Of a stretch of DNA of 64,000 bases, positions 54,301 through 61,270 are shown piece after piece. The DNA comes from DATDFB01 sp035276475. GTDB lineage: Bacteria; Acidobacteriota; Thermoanaerobaculia; Gp7-AA8. The notes beneath the pieces were generated by a model. It worked only from the letters and a program-made list of their open reading frames with translations, had not been told where the DNA came from and ran no database searches. The stretch is from contig DATELQ010000016.1 in the NCBI GenBank assembly GCA_035276475.1, positions 46,443 through 110,442 of the forward strand. Direction: 5' to 3'. Within the stretch, counting starts at the first letter, position 1. The number at the start of each line of letters is the position of its first letter. The translations under genes and the position numbers were made by a program.

Positions 54301-54594
54301 ACCGCGGTCAGCCACGACTGGGGCGATCTTCGCGACTTCGCCGGAGCGTTTCTCGCGGCCGGCGCTGGCAACGCCGTGGCGACGCTGTGGGACGTCGAAG
54401 ACGAAGCCGCCCGAGACTTCGCCGTTCGTTTTCACGCGGCGTTGAACCGCGGCGAAAGTTCCGCCGCGGCGGTCCGCACCGCGCAGCTTTCGATGCTGCA
54501 CTCGCCGAACCCGAGGTTGCGCGAGGCCGGGGCGTGGGCGGGATTTCAGGCCTATGCGCTCGGCCTCACCGACTCCGCCAGCCACGCACCATAA
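51394..54594 (+). CDS. TPR-CHAT protease with N-terminal hydrophobic segment
   Basis: A 1066-residue protein. A hydrophobic N-terminus (VVVRIAVVAAAAALLG) could anchor it or act as a signal. Residues about 110-680 are helical with TPR-like spacing. The C-terminal CHAT caspase-like domain at about 760-1060 has catalytic His922 in DIATHTAPS and Cys968 in VVIAGCETA. GAFLAAGAGNAVATLWDVED and AYALGL are typical CHAT segments. CHAT proteases with TPRs are known in anti-phage and cell-death systems. The start is TTG 51394 or GTG 51400. The last codons overlap the degenerate cutA end on the other strand. Confidence 0.88.
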   Translation: MRVASPVVVRIAVVAAAAALLGRSTSSDVKADFHAVLASSGIQIFSARLVGVPWQPASVERTLDSPSGIHLISNARHWLLIGKQYERQDGISLRSIVPATADLSHQFATFEAYRRHADDRERWSNIALANAISGDLETAASMLETGGAFAVSRTRSASAAMQSDVAAIRIQQFEMTGDVRFALKALVVADRAISSNSRLSEAHFNRALALEKIGLGAAAAVSYSRALQTEHSSGWFNETSARIQNLSQPTAAQLWLRARSRLQRISALDAAFIAQTVRTLPRQARTAAEEEYLGRWALAVESGDVISAGYYLDLARLIAKSLKEFSGESLLADAVLVIDKSNETRNRRSLRALVRGHRLYMTAKSRAGSAAAHTAEEAAKQFEIAGSPMASLAHYFAATQSGSVYESYAAMRAMEPRIEKGHIALRALVDADIGNDLAERGELYDALNSYTRAERAFECLGEIEGMARMRSARAHMLTFLGSPLEAWRVRKVGLAEADRSGDLALIEDVLMEAALDQMFERDDATALALYGTVVHPSMLYPARRFRFNAWRAPIRFSEVQTVLASIEGHPLRSDIENELNFARAASFWTSQPREADALLTKCIEYSRTTGRSLMLPYLLLYRGNTREGMKDDVAAIDDLRRSLSLLEGRCENIDRQDLRDVCTVIADDVFFALSDLYWKHCAEDRVFELGEERRGFVFMHEGDGSRSLRALSMREIGKRLPPGMALVVFTSSLTNTMATAIERDRVVTRRLRDPTGELLRKKRRIVAAASQGRQADVLELAGELYDELIVPLGLQPSRISRLVVVADRPLKDFPFALLRDRRRQQYLVEQFELIHAPSASIFVQRSDSRANAQQRHAALTVGDPAFDVQRYPSLAPLPAARDESALVAGQYAAAPALTGQQATFRNLAKRIGFADVVDIATHTAPSATEPALADLVLAKDGEGRSEATLQQVAALPVKKGSTVVIAGCETAVSHDWGDLRDFAGAFLAAGAGNAVATLWDVEDEAARDFAVRFHAALNRGESSAAAVRTAQLSMLHSPNPRLREAGAWAGFQAYALGLTDSASHAP

Positions 54595-54638
54595 GAACCG
54601 TGGACGCCGGCGTCGAGGACGACAAATTCGGGAACTTC
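54552..54638 (-). pseudogene. Degenerate second copy of the cutA 3' end
   Basis: Reads EVPEFVVLDAGVHGSYGAWL and then AESV, against EVPEFVVLDAGVQGPYGEWL and then AGPV in the intact cutA 260-340 bp away. The DNA identity is 56 of 72 bases. The homology is cut off at the 34-bp repeat on one side and overlaps the CHAT 3' end on the other. It marks where a cassette joined the cutA locus. Confidence 0.75.
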
Positions 54639-54639
54639 T

Positions 54640-54673
54640 TTTCCGCAGGGATTTCTACAAGATGTAGAGATCG
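54640..54673. repeat. Right 34-bp direct repeat of the CHAT cassette
   Basis: One mismatch to 51326-51359. It directly abuts the degenerate cutA end. Confidence 0.93.
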
Positions 54674-54704
54674 TCAGCCTCCGGATGAGTTTTTAGTGAC
54701 CGCC

Positions 54705-54893
54705 GGTCACATAAAAGTGCCGTCGGATCACATAAAAGTGCCGCGGCATCACATGAAAGTGTTGCGGGATCACTTAAAAGTGCTGCGGGATCACTTAAAA
54801 GTGCTCCGGGATCACTTAAAAGTGCTGCCGGATCCCATGAAAGTGCTAACGGATCACTTAAAAATGCCGCGGGATCACTTAAAAGCGATCTGG
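54705..54893. repeat. Tandem array of nine 21-bp palindromic units
   Basis: Consensus GGATCACTTAAAAGTGCTGCG. Each unit contains CACTT-AA-AAGTG, a palindrome. The first units carry CACATAAAAGTG variants. It fills the spacer between the CHAT cassette and cutA; no unique spacers, so it is not CRISPR. Period and unit-level symmetry resemble the block at 20001-20204, though the sequence differs. Confidence 0.92.
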
Positions 54894-54900
54894 GCACGAT

Positions 54901-55209
54901 TTAAACCGGTCCAGCCAGCCACTCGCCGTAGGGACCCTGGACGCCGGCGTCGAGCACGACGAATTCCGGCACCTCGTACGGATGCAGCGCGAAGAGCGCG
55001 TCACGCAGCGCTTCGACGCGCTCTTCCGTCGTCTTGATGACGAGGAGTTGCTCGCGGTCGTCCTCGATGGCGTTCTTCCACCTGTAGATCGAGCGGACCT
55101 CGGGGAGCACGTTCACGCACGCGGCGACGCGCTGCTCCACGAGCGATTGGGCGAGCGCGGCGGCGTCGAAGCCGGCGCCGACGGTGGTCAGGACGACGAT
55201 GGCCTTCAC
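54901..55209 (-). CDS. cutA: CutA1-like divalent-cation tolerance protein
   Basis: A 102-residue protein with the CutA1 fold: VVLTTVGAGFDAAALAQSLVEQ, AACVNVLPEVRSIYRWKN and the conserved EVPEFVVLDAG. It forms a compact trimer, and its exact role is unsettled (metal binding/tolerance). The start shares bases with the stop of the upstream secreted protein. A degenerate copy of its 3' end lies 260 bp downstream. Confidence 0.93.
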   Translation of the reverse strand: MKAIVVLTTVGAGFDAAALAQSLVEQRVAACVNVLPEVRSIYRWKNAIEDDREQLLVIKTTEERVEALRDALFALHPYEVPEFVVLDAGVQGPYGEWLAGPV

Positions 55210-55793
55210 GGCGCCGCGGTCCGCACGATGGCCTCGGCGGCCTGGTGCGCGACATCGCGCGCGGCGCTGCGGTACTGGCCATAGCGGACGAACGGCAGCG
55301 CAAGCTCGGCCCAGAAGAAGCGGCCGCCGATGCCGACGGACGTCGGCACGACGGCGGTGCTCTTCTTCGAAAGGTCGAAGCGGTCGATGAGCTCGAAGGT
55401 CTTGCCGTCGTACAGCCGCACCTCGGCCGCCACACGCGAGACGACGACGCCGATGTTCGCGTAGACGTTCTCCGCGCCGACGCCGACGCCTATAGCCTCG
55501 CGGTCGCGCGCGTGCGCGCCGACGACCTCGATGTAGAACGCCGCATTCGGGCCGTCGCCGCGGCGGACGTCCTCGTAGGTGTGCTGCGCATCGAAGGCCT
55601 CGAAGCCGCGGTCGCGCAACGCGCGCGGGAGGGCGCTCTCGATGGCGCTCGCCACCGTCCGCTCCGCGGCGACGTCGAACTGCTCGTTCATCCGCAGCAC
55701 GCCGATGCGGTCGCCGCGATGGAGAAGGGTCGTGTTGATGGCAAAAACGGGCGTGGCGGCGAGGAGCAGTCCGAGGAGCAGGAGGCGTTTCAT
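55206..55793 (-). CDS. Secreted protein of unknown function
   Basis: A 195-residue protein with a signal peptide (LLLLGLLLAATPVFA). A single domain follows with VASAIESALPRALRDRGF and an Ala-rich strand pattern (AEVRLYDGKTFELIDRF). It resembles the small outer-membrane or periplasmic proteins often annotated as hypothetical in this group. The stop overlaps the cutA start. ATG 55793 (MKRLLLLG) is used; longer frames upstream overlap mtgA antisense. Confidence 0.75.
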   Translation of the reverse strand: MKRLLLLGLLLAATPVFAINTTLLHRGDRIGVLRMNEQFDVAAERTVASAIESALPRALRDRGFEAFDAQHTYEDVRRGDGPNAAFYIEVVGAHARDREAIGVGVGAENVYANIGVVVSRVAAEVRLYDGKTFELIDRFDLSKKSTAVVPTSVGIGGRFFWAELALPFVRYGQYRSAARDVAHQAAEAIVRTAAP

Positions 55794-55820
55794 GGCGAGC
55801 GATAGTTTATCCTCGCGGCC

Positions 55821-56729
55821 GTGAAGCGGGTCCTGCTCGTTGTCGTTTTGTTGCTGATCGCCTGGCTGCTGTGGGAGTGGGCGACGTTCCCCGACACGGC
55901 CAAGCTGGCGAAGGAAAACCCGGCGACGACGGCGTTCATGGAGCAGCGCAAGCGCGAGCTCCGCGACGCCGGAAAGCCGGACGCGCTCCTCTACACGTTC
56001 GTCCGCTACGACCGCATCTCGCCGTACCTGCGCCGCGCGGTGCTGGTAGCCGAGGACAACGACTTCTACGAGCACGGCGGCGTCGACGTGAAGGCGATGA
56101 AGGAGGCGCTGCAGCGCGACTGGGAGCGCCGCAAGATCACGCACGGCGGCTCGACGATCACGCAGCAGCTCGCGAAGAATCTGTATCTGTCGCGCTCGCG
56201 CAATCCACTGCGGAAGCTCAAGGAGTACTTCCTGGCGCGCTCGCTGGAGCGGCACCTGCCGAAGAAGCGCATCCTCGAGCTCTACCTCAACGTCGTGGAG
56301 ATGGGCGAGCGCGTTTACGGCGCCGAGGCGGCGTCGCGGTTCTACTTCCAGCACTCCGCCGCGTCGCTCTCGCCGCAGCAGGCAGCGCTCCTCGCCGGCT
56401 GCCTGCCGAACCCGCGCGTCATGAGCCCGGCCGCGCCGAACAAGCGCCTCCGCGCGCGGGAGCGGATGATCCTCTCGCGGATGCGGCGCTGGGGGTACCT
56501 CATGGAAGAGGAAGTGCTGACGGAGAAGAAGCCCGAGGCGCCGCCCACCGCCCCGCCGCCCGCCCCGGACACGGCGCTGCAGCAGACGCCGCCGACCGAC
56601 ACGGCTACGCCGGCCGAGCCGCCGCCAACCGAGACGACGGCGACGGAGACGACGGCGACCACCGACACGACCGCCACCACCGACACGTCAAAAACTTCTG
56701 CCTCGCCGGCGCCTCCTCCTTGGAACTAG
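55821..56729 (+). CDS. mtgA: Monofunctional peptidoglycan glycosyltransferase
   Basis: A 302-residue GT51 enzyme. The membrane helix at 3-20 is followed by catalytic Glu78 in VAEDNDFYEHGG, GGSTITQQLAKNL, KRILELYLNVVEMG and GAEAASRFYF. It polymerises lipid II glycan strands. The C-terminal 60 residues are a Pro/Thr-rich tail (PPPTETTATETTATTD), whose DNA is duplicated at 58209-58351. It starts with GTG 55821. The tail is not needed for catalysis in the family and is likely acquired or expanded. Confidence 0.93.
   Translation: MKRVLLVVVLLLIAWLLWEWATFPDTAKLAKENPATTAFMEQRKRELRDAGKPDALLYTFVRYDRISPYLRRAVLVAEDNDFYEHGGVDVKAMKEALQRDWERRKITHGGSTITQQLAKNLYLSRSRNPLRKLKEYFLARSLERHLPKKRILELYLNVVEMGERVYGAEAASRFYFQHSAASLSPQQAALLAGCLPNPRVMSPAAPNKRLRARERMILSRMRRWGYLMEEEVLTEKKPEAPPTAPPPAPDTALQQTPPTDTATPAEPPPTETTATETTATTDTTATTDTSKTSASPAPPPWN
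56568..56707. repeat. Left 140-bp direct repeat (mtgA 3' end)
   Basis: The last part of the mtgA tail, repeated at 58209-58351 with one substitution and a 3-bp insertion. The homology ends sharply after TCTGCCTCGCC, and each copy has its own stop codon. Confidence 0.95.
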
Positions 56730-56967
56730 GTGCTTTGCAAACCCAACAATTTTGGCCGGACATAGCCGGACGAGTCGGGGACAAATGTCACGGCACGCAA
56801 GCTCGCTCGAATCGGGGACGATGGCGGCGCTCTCGATTTTTCGCGTTCGCTATCCAGCTCGACGTCGATCACGGCGCTGCAGGGCATCATCTGTTTTGCG
56901 ATCATGCTGAAGTGACATAGATATGGTATGCTTGTTGATGACTCCCTCCTCGACAGGGGAGACGTGT
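56730..56967. other. Spacer at the left end of the mtgA insert
   Basis: Contains no recognisable gene. It is AT-richer than the surroundings near 56880-56950 and probably holds the promoter of the two-gene cargo. The stretch GACATAGATATGGTATGC (56915-56932) is -10-like, but no clear -35 was seen. Confidence 0.4.
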
Positions 56968-57399
56968 ATGTTGGCTCGGTCAGATTGGACGTTACTTGCT
57001 ATCGCTGCCGCCGGCCGCGAAGGTTTATCGCCCGTTCAACTCCAGAAGACACTCTTCCTGCTCGGCAAACGGCTTCCTGCGGCTGTGGGAGGCGATTGGT
57101 ACGACTTCAAGCCGTACCACTACGGCCCATTTGATCGTGACGTATACGTCGATGCGGAGCGATTAGCAAAAAAGGACGAGGTCGAAGTGGTGCAGCGCCA
57201 TGGCGAGTCTTGGAACCGTTACGCGCTTACTCGTGATGGAGAGATTCGCACAAGCTATCTTGAGCGCGAAAAACCGGAAGCCTTCGAATACCTGAATCGA
57301 CTTGTCGAGTGGGTACAGCAGCAAACCTTCCAAGGCTTGGTAAGCGCTGTGTATGCGGAGTACCCTGAAATGCGGGCGAACAGCGTTTTTCAGGGATGA
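56968..57399 (+). CDS. SocA/Panacea-like (DUF4065-type) protein
   Basis: A 143-residue protein: LSPVQLQKTLFLLGKRLP, then WYDFKPYHYGPFDRDVYVDAERL, then a winged-helix end (RYALTRDGEIRTSYLERE) and a C-terminal helix. The Q-K-TLFLLGK and YGPF-x5-V pattern matches SocA/Panacea-type proteins, which serve as antitoxins or as proteolysis adaptors. ATG 56968 has GGGGAG upstream. The stop overlaps the start of the Ntn-hydrolase gene (ATGA), so the pair is surely co-translated. Calling it an adaptor for the neighbouring hydrolase is inference. Confidence 0.72.
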   Translation: MLARSDWTLLAIAAAGREGLSPVQLQKTLFLLGKRLPAAVGGDWYDFKPYHYGPFDRDVYVDAERLAKKDEVEVVQRHGESWNRYALTRDGEIRTSYLEREKPEAFEYLNRLVEWVQQQTFQGLVSAVYAEYPEMRANSVFQG

Positions 57400-58166
57400 C
57401 GCTACTAATTGGCATCAAATGCACGGATGGGATCGTGGTCGCTGCTGATGGCGCGACGACATTTGGCAGCAGTCTCGGTAACCGTACGATCCGCCAACCA
57501 AGCCGGAAGCTAAGCATCGTTAACAACAGAATGGTGGTCGCGGTTACTGGACCGGTAGGACTTCAGCAACGGTTCGTTGGCGAGCTTGGTGCTCTCGATC
57601 TCGGTTCAGGTGCGAAGCCTCATCACGTGATGGAAAAGCTTGCCGGAGCCATTAGAAAGCCCCTACGTGATGAATATGCGATGGCTGATGCCGCTCGACC
57701 ATCCTTGGGGCCTCAAGCCGTGCAAGGTGTTCTGACCGCAACTCTGGTGGCGCTAGTAATCGAGGGCAAGCCGAGTTTGATTCAATTCGATCATCAAGGA
57801 AGCCCAGAGTGCGCGACTGAACATCTACGATTCATATCGCTGGGCAGTGGACAGCCGCTCGCTGATCCGTTCCTAGCATTCCTTCGACGCATATTCTGGA
57901 AGGACAAGCCTCCTAACGTTCAGGCCGGAATCCTCGCAGCGACGTGGGCTCTTGAGCATGCAATTCAAACCAATCCCGGCGGTGTCGATCATCCTATCCA
58001 AGTCATGACCTTGACCGCCGCTAAAGGCGGTTGCGAGATCCGCGAAATCGAAGACGACGAGTTGCAGGAGGATCGCCAGTTCATCGAGGCCGCAGAGCGG
58101 AAGATCGCCGAGACAGTCGAAGGCTTAACGTCACCGTCATCAACTGGCGGAATCCCAAATCCGTGA
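57396..58166 (+). CDS. Proteasome-like Ntn-hydrolase
   Basis: A 256-residue protein starting MTLLIGIKCTDGIVVAADGATT. After Met removal Thr becomes residue 1, Asp is at 17 and a Lys occurs in PSRKL (about 37), the Thr1/Asp17/Lys33-type catalytic set of proteasome beta subunits and HslV. The fold continues with VVAVTGPVGLQQRF and GTLVALVIEGKP-like strands. It is longer than HslV by about 80 residues, with an extra C-terminal acidic helix (IREIEDDELQEDRQFIEAAERK). It could be a self-compartmentalising peptidase; no ATPase partner is present. It is paired with the Panacea-like gene. Confidence 0.82.
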   Translation: MTLLIGIKCTDGIVVAADGATTFGSSLGNRTIRQPSRKLSIVNNRMVVAVTGPVGLQQRFVGELGALDLGSGAKPHHVMEKLAGAIRKPLRDEYAMADAARPSLGPQAVQGVLTATLVALVIEGKPSLIQFDHQGSPECATEHLRFISLGSGQPLADPFLAFLRRIFWKDKPPNVQAGILAATWALEHAIQTNPGGVDHPIQVMTLTAAKGGCEIREIEDDELQEDRQFIEAAERKIAETVEGLTSPSSTGGIPNP

Positions 58167-58208
58167 CACATGCTCTTGTCACCTCTTCTTCGGCGTGGCT
58201 CGGCTGCC

Positions 58209-58351
58209 GACACGGCGCTGCAGCAGACGCCGCCGACCGACACGGCTACGCCGGCCGAGCCGCCGCCAACCGAGACGACGGCGACGGAGACGACGGCGAC
58301 CACCGACACGACTGCCACCACGACGGACACGTCAAAAACTTCTGCCTCGCC
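58209..58351. repeat. Right 143-bp direct repeat (mtgA 3' end)
   Basis: Matches 56568-56707 except for one substitution and a 3-bp insertion. See the left copy. Confidence 0.95.
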
Positions 58352-58364
58352 CCCATCTCCTTGA
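58209..58364 (+). pseudogene. Duplicated mtgA C-terminal tail
   Basis: Reads the same frame as the mtgA tail (DTALQQTPPTDTATPAEPPP...) to a TGA at 58362-58364, without the catalytic part. It is the right-hand copy of the 140-bp repeat and has one additional Thr codon. Confidence 0.85.
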
Positions 58365-58438
58365 CACGCGCGAACGCGTAAGTCGTTGCAGCGGCTCGTC
58401 CGGCCCCACGGCCTGTGCCTTGATCAGAGCACGCGGCC

Positions 58439-58555
58439 ATGAATGAGCCATTCATCGTTGAGGACGAGCCGATCGACGCGCCGCAGGACGCCGGATTTCC
58501 TCTCACCGGATGGGAGACGGTGGTCTTCGAGCTGGAAGAAGACGAGGACGGCTAG
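58439..58555 (+). CDS. Very small acidic open frame
   Basis: A 38-residue frame (MNEPFIVEDEPIDAPQDAGF...) ending in EDEDG, strongly acidic with one Trp. No ribosome-binding site is obvious. It lies in the gap right of the mtgA insert and shares a few bases with the convergent gene end. It could be a genuine small protein or chance. Confidence 0.3.
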   Translation: MNEPFIVEDEPIDAPQDAGFPLTGWETVVFELEEDEDG

Positions 58556-58914
58556 AAGATCGGATTCTGCGCCACGATGTGCTGGTGCCACATCCAGGTC
58601 TTGCCGGGGAAGTCGATCGGCACGTCGTACTCCACGTCGACGGTGATCTCGCCGTTGGTGCGCGTGATCTTCACGTTATCCTCGGTCACGGGCAGCTTGT
58701 TCTCCTGCGCCTTGGCCAGGATCGACTTCATGATCAGCCCGTTGTCGTGCGTGCCGGCCATCTTCGCTTCGTCCGTGATGGTCTGCTTGAGGTCGGCGGC
58801 CTTCACTTTCGCCGGGATCATTTTCCAGGCGATGAAGACGGCGATGGCGAGGAGGATCAGTCCGAAGAGGCAGCCGACGTTTCCTTCGCCGCGCTGGCTA
58901 CGGCTTTTACGCAT
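58552..58914 (-). CDS. Small membrane-anchored protein (DUF4845-like)
   Basis: A 120-residue protein with an N-terminal membrane helix (GCLFGLILLAIAVFIAW) and a soluble domain (MAGTHDNGLIMKSILAKAQE, VDVEYDVPIDFPGKTW). Its outline resembles the DUF4845 proteins often found beside signal peptidase I genes, and here too the neighbour is lepB-like. Function unknown. Confidence 0.75.
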   Translation of the reverse strand: MRKSRSQRGEGNVGCLFGLILLAIAVFIAWKMIPAKVKAADLKQTITDEAKMAGTHDNGLIMKSILAKAQENKLPVTEDNVKITRTNGEITVDVEYDVPIDFPGKTWMWHQHIVAQNPIF

Positions 58915-58923
58915 GAACGAATT

Positions 58924-59505
58924 CTACTCGATCGCTTGCAGAAGGCGATGCAGGCGCGGGTGCGCGGCGCGCGCGCTCGGCGTCGTGACCGCGGCGTTGA
59001 CCTGCGAATCCGAGGCGCCATCGCCCCACGAGAAGAGCACCAGGCGCGCGCGGCCGACGATCAGCTCGCGCGGCAGCACGCCCCAGCTGCGGCTGTCCCA
59101 GGAGTTCTCGCGGTTGTCGCCGGCAACGAAGTAGCAGCCGGCAGGAACGATCTGCGGCGTGATCGCGCCCGTGGTGCCGGCGCGCTGCACGTACGGCTCG
59201 GCAAGTGCGTGGCCGCCGACCGTGACGCGGCCGTCGCGCGAGGCGATGAGATCGCCCGGCGCGGCGATGATGCGCTTGATCAGCAGCTCGTCGCGGCCGA
59301 GCGGCGAGCGGAACACGACGACGTCGCCGCGCCGCGGCTCGCACCCGTACGGCGCGTGCAAGGGAGTGACGACGATCTGGTCGCCCGGCTGCAGCGTCGG
59401 CGCCATCGACGCCGAGGGGATCGCGTAGACGTGGAAAAACGCGCCCCGCACGACGAGAGCGCAGGCTATGGCGATCGCCAGCGGGCGGAAGAACGTTTTG
59501 AGCAC
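58924..59505 (-). CDS. lepB: Signal peptidase I (second copy)
   Basis: A 193-residue S26 peptidase. The membrane helix at about 8-20 is followed by Ser33 in PSASMAPTLQPGD, Lys77 in LLIKRIIAAPGD and GDNRENSWDSR. It is shorter and clearly diverged from the copy at 16611-17276, so it may serve a different substrate set. It lies 9 bp from the DUF4845-like gene in the same direction. Confidence 0.9.
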   Translation of the reverse strand: MLKTFFRPLAIAIACALVVRGAFFHVYAIPSASMAPTLQPGDQIVVTPLHAPYGCEPRRGDVVVFRSPLGRDELLIKRIIAAPGDLIASRDGRVTVGGHALAEPYVQRAGTTGAITPQIVPAGCYFVAGDNRENSWDSRSWGVLPRELIVGRARLVLFSWGDGASDSQVNAAVTTPSARAAHPRLHRLLQAIE

Positions 59506-59545
59506 TGGAGGTGGGAACGGCTGCGAGCGCCGCGCCTATTTCGGG

Positions 59546-61204
59546 CTACCGCACCGCCGCGTGCTGTGTCGAGCTCAGCCCCGGCGACGTCCGGCCCATC
59601 TGCGCGGCTAGCACCGAGAACACCGGCAGCTTCTGCTGCATCCCTTTCATCGACACCTCGCCGAGGGACTCGGTTTGGAAGCTGCCGATCGTCCGCTCCA
59701 GCGTGTTCTTCGAGATCACCGTCTGGCCCGGTTTGGCCACGCCGCTCTCCAGGCGCGAGGCGATGTTCACCGCGCTGCCGAGCACCGTGTAGTCGACGCG
59801 CTTCTCCGTTCCGACGTTGCCGACCACCGCGGGGCCGCTGTTGATCCCGACGCGGATTGCCACCGGCGGCAGGCTGATCTTCTCGCGCTCCGCGTTCCAC
59901 TCCCCCACCAGGCGCTGCATCATCAGCCCGGCCAGGATGGCGCGGTCGGCGTGGTCTTCCTGCGGGATCGGCGCGCCGAAGAACGCCATCACTGCGTCGC
60001 CGATGAATTTATCGAGCGTCCCGCCGTAGGCGAAGATCGACTCCACCGCGCAGGAGAAAAAGTGCGAGAGGAACTCCGCCACCTCTTCGGGCTTCTTCGT
60101 CTCCGACACCGTCGTGAACCCCGAGATATCCGCGAACAGGATTGACACCTCGGCCGTGCGGATCTCCTCCTCGTCCGCGGCGATCGAGCCGCGCACGATC
60201 TCGTCGACCACGGCCGGCGAGTGATAGCGCTCCATGCGTGAGCGGATCTTCCGCTCCTCTTCGACGCGCTCGGTGAGTTGTGCGCGCTCGATGGCCACCG
60301 CGGCGAAGTTCGCCAGCGCCGTGATCAGGTCGAGGTCCTCCTCGGTGAAGCGGCCGATGTGGATCGGCGAGTCGACCTGCACCGCGCCGATGACGCGGTT
60401 CCGGTTCCACAGCGGCACGCACATCGCGGAGCGGATGCCGTGGATGGCGATCGACTTCCCGCCGAGGAGGCGCGCGTCTTCGAGCGCGTTCGACGTCATC
60501 AGCGCCACCTGCTGCTGCGCCACCATGTTCAGGATCGTGCGGGAGATCGGGATGTCGCGGGCGTCGGCGCCTTCGATGAAGCGCGTCAGCTTCGGCACCG
60601 GCTCGCCGTTCTCGTCGAAAAGGATGATCAGGCCGCGCTCCACCGGCAGGTACTTGAAGATGATATCCATGACCGTGTTGAGCAGCGACTCCAGGTCTTC
60701 GCTCTGCAGCAGCACCTTGGCGACCTGCACGAGCACCTGAAAGACCTTCTCGCGCGAGGCGACGGCGTCGCGCAGGCCGGCGTCCGACACCCGCTGCGCG
60801 GTCGGCTTCTCCAGCTCGGCGAGGTCGAGGCCGAACTCCGAATTGAAGTCGGAGATGCGGCGGATGACCGTGCCGGAGGGGTTGTCGAACATCGACTCGC
60901 CGGTGAAATTGACCGATGGGAGGCGCTTGAGCTCGAGCTGCACGGAACCGATGAGGATCTTGTCGCCCGGATTGACCTGCGCCTCGGCCACGAGGTTGCC
61001 GTTCACCTTCACGCCGTTCGTCGACTTGAGGTCGACGATCCACCAGTGGTCGTCGCGCGGATCGAAGCGGGCGTGGCGGCGGGAGACCGACGGATGGTTG
61101 AGGACGAGGTCGTTTCCCTCGGTGCGTCCGACGGTGAGCTCTCCCTTGAGATCCGTCACCCGTGGGACGCCGAGATCGACGTAGTGGATCTGGAGTTGTT
61201 CCAT
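59546..61204 (-). CDS. FHA-GAF-adenylate/guanylate cyclase
   Basis: A 552-residue soluble protein. FHA domain at about 10-100 (LTVGRTEGNDLVLNH, SRRHARFD, STNGVKVNG); GAF domain at about 150-320; class III cyclase domain at about 355-535 with metal-binding FADISGFT and GDAVMAFFG, a Lys before it (DKFIGD, usually adenine-specific), and RVGINSGPAVVGNVG. It probably makes cAMP, controlled by phosphothreonine binding (FHA) and a small ligand (GAF). It starts at ATG 61204, divergent from the PP2C gene (66 bp apart). Confidence 0.93.
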   Translation of the reverse strand: MEQLQIHYVDLGVPRVTDLKGELTVGRTEGNDLVLNHPSVSRRHARFDPRDDHWWIVDLKSTNGVKVNGNLVAEAQVNPGDKILIGSVQLELKRLPSVNFTGESMFDNPSGTVIRRISDFNSEFGLDLAELEKPTAQRVSDAGLRDAVASREKVFQVLVQVAKVLLQSEDLESLLNTVMDIIFKYLPVERGLIILFDENGEPVPKLTRFIEGADARDIPISRTILNMVAQQQVALMTSNALEDARLLGGKSIAIHGIRSAMCVPLWNRNRVIGAVQVDSPIHIGRFTEEDLDLITALANFAAVAIERAQLTERVEEERKIRSRMERYHSPAVVDEIVRGSIAADEEEIRTAEVSILFADISGFTTVSETKKPEEVAEFLSHFFSCAVESIFAYGGTLDKFIGDAVMAFFGAPIPQEDHADRAILAGLMMQRLVGEWNAEREKISLPPVAIRVGINSGPAVVGNVGTEKRVDYTVLGSAVNIASRLESGVAKPGQTVISKNTLERTIGSFQTESLGEVSMKGMQQKLPVFSVLAAQMGRTSPGLSSTQHAAVR

Positions 61205-61270
61205 CGGAAGGGGTCGATTATAGCGTTCTGCCGGGAGCGTATAATCCGGCGATCGTTCACAACTTCGATC

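Larger units (their letters stand above)
51326..54673. mobile_element. Putative single-gene cassette carrying a CHAT protease
   Basis: A 3.3-kb segment between 34-bp direct repeats carries only the CHAT gene. The right end overlaps a degenerate second copy of the cutA 3' end. Codon use of the cargo is more mixed than in flanking genes. No recombinase gene is present. Confidence 0.5.
56568..58351. mobile_element. Putative cassette inserted in the mtgA 3' end
   Basis: A 1.64-kb insert between direct repeats of the mtgA tail carries a SocA/Panacea-like gene and a proteasome-like Ntn-hydrolase gene, overlapping by 4 bp. The cargo has clearly lower GC and mixed codon use compared with mtgA. No recombinase is visible. 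Confidence 0.6.

Noticed and set aside
51326..54673. Insertion sequence
   Set aside because: No transposase and no terminal inverted repeats; only direct repeats around a CHAT gene.
54294..55037. Protein with DHLKVLRDHLK heptad repeats across the 21-bp array
   Set aside because: A direct consequence of translating a 21-bp repeat; it has no start site and overlaps CHAT and cutA in wrong frames.
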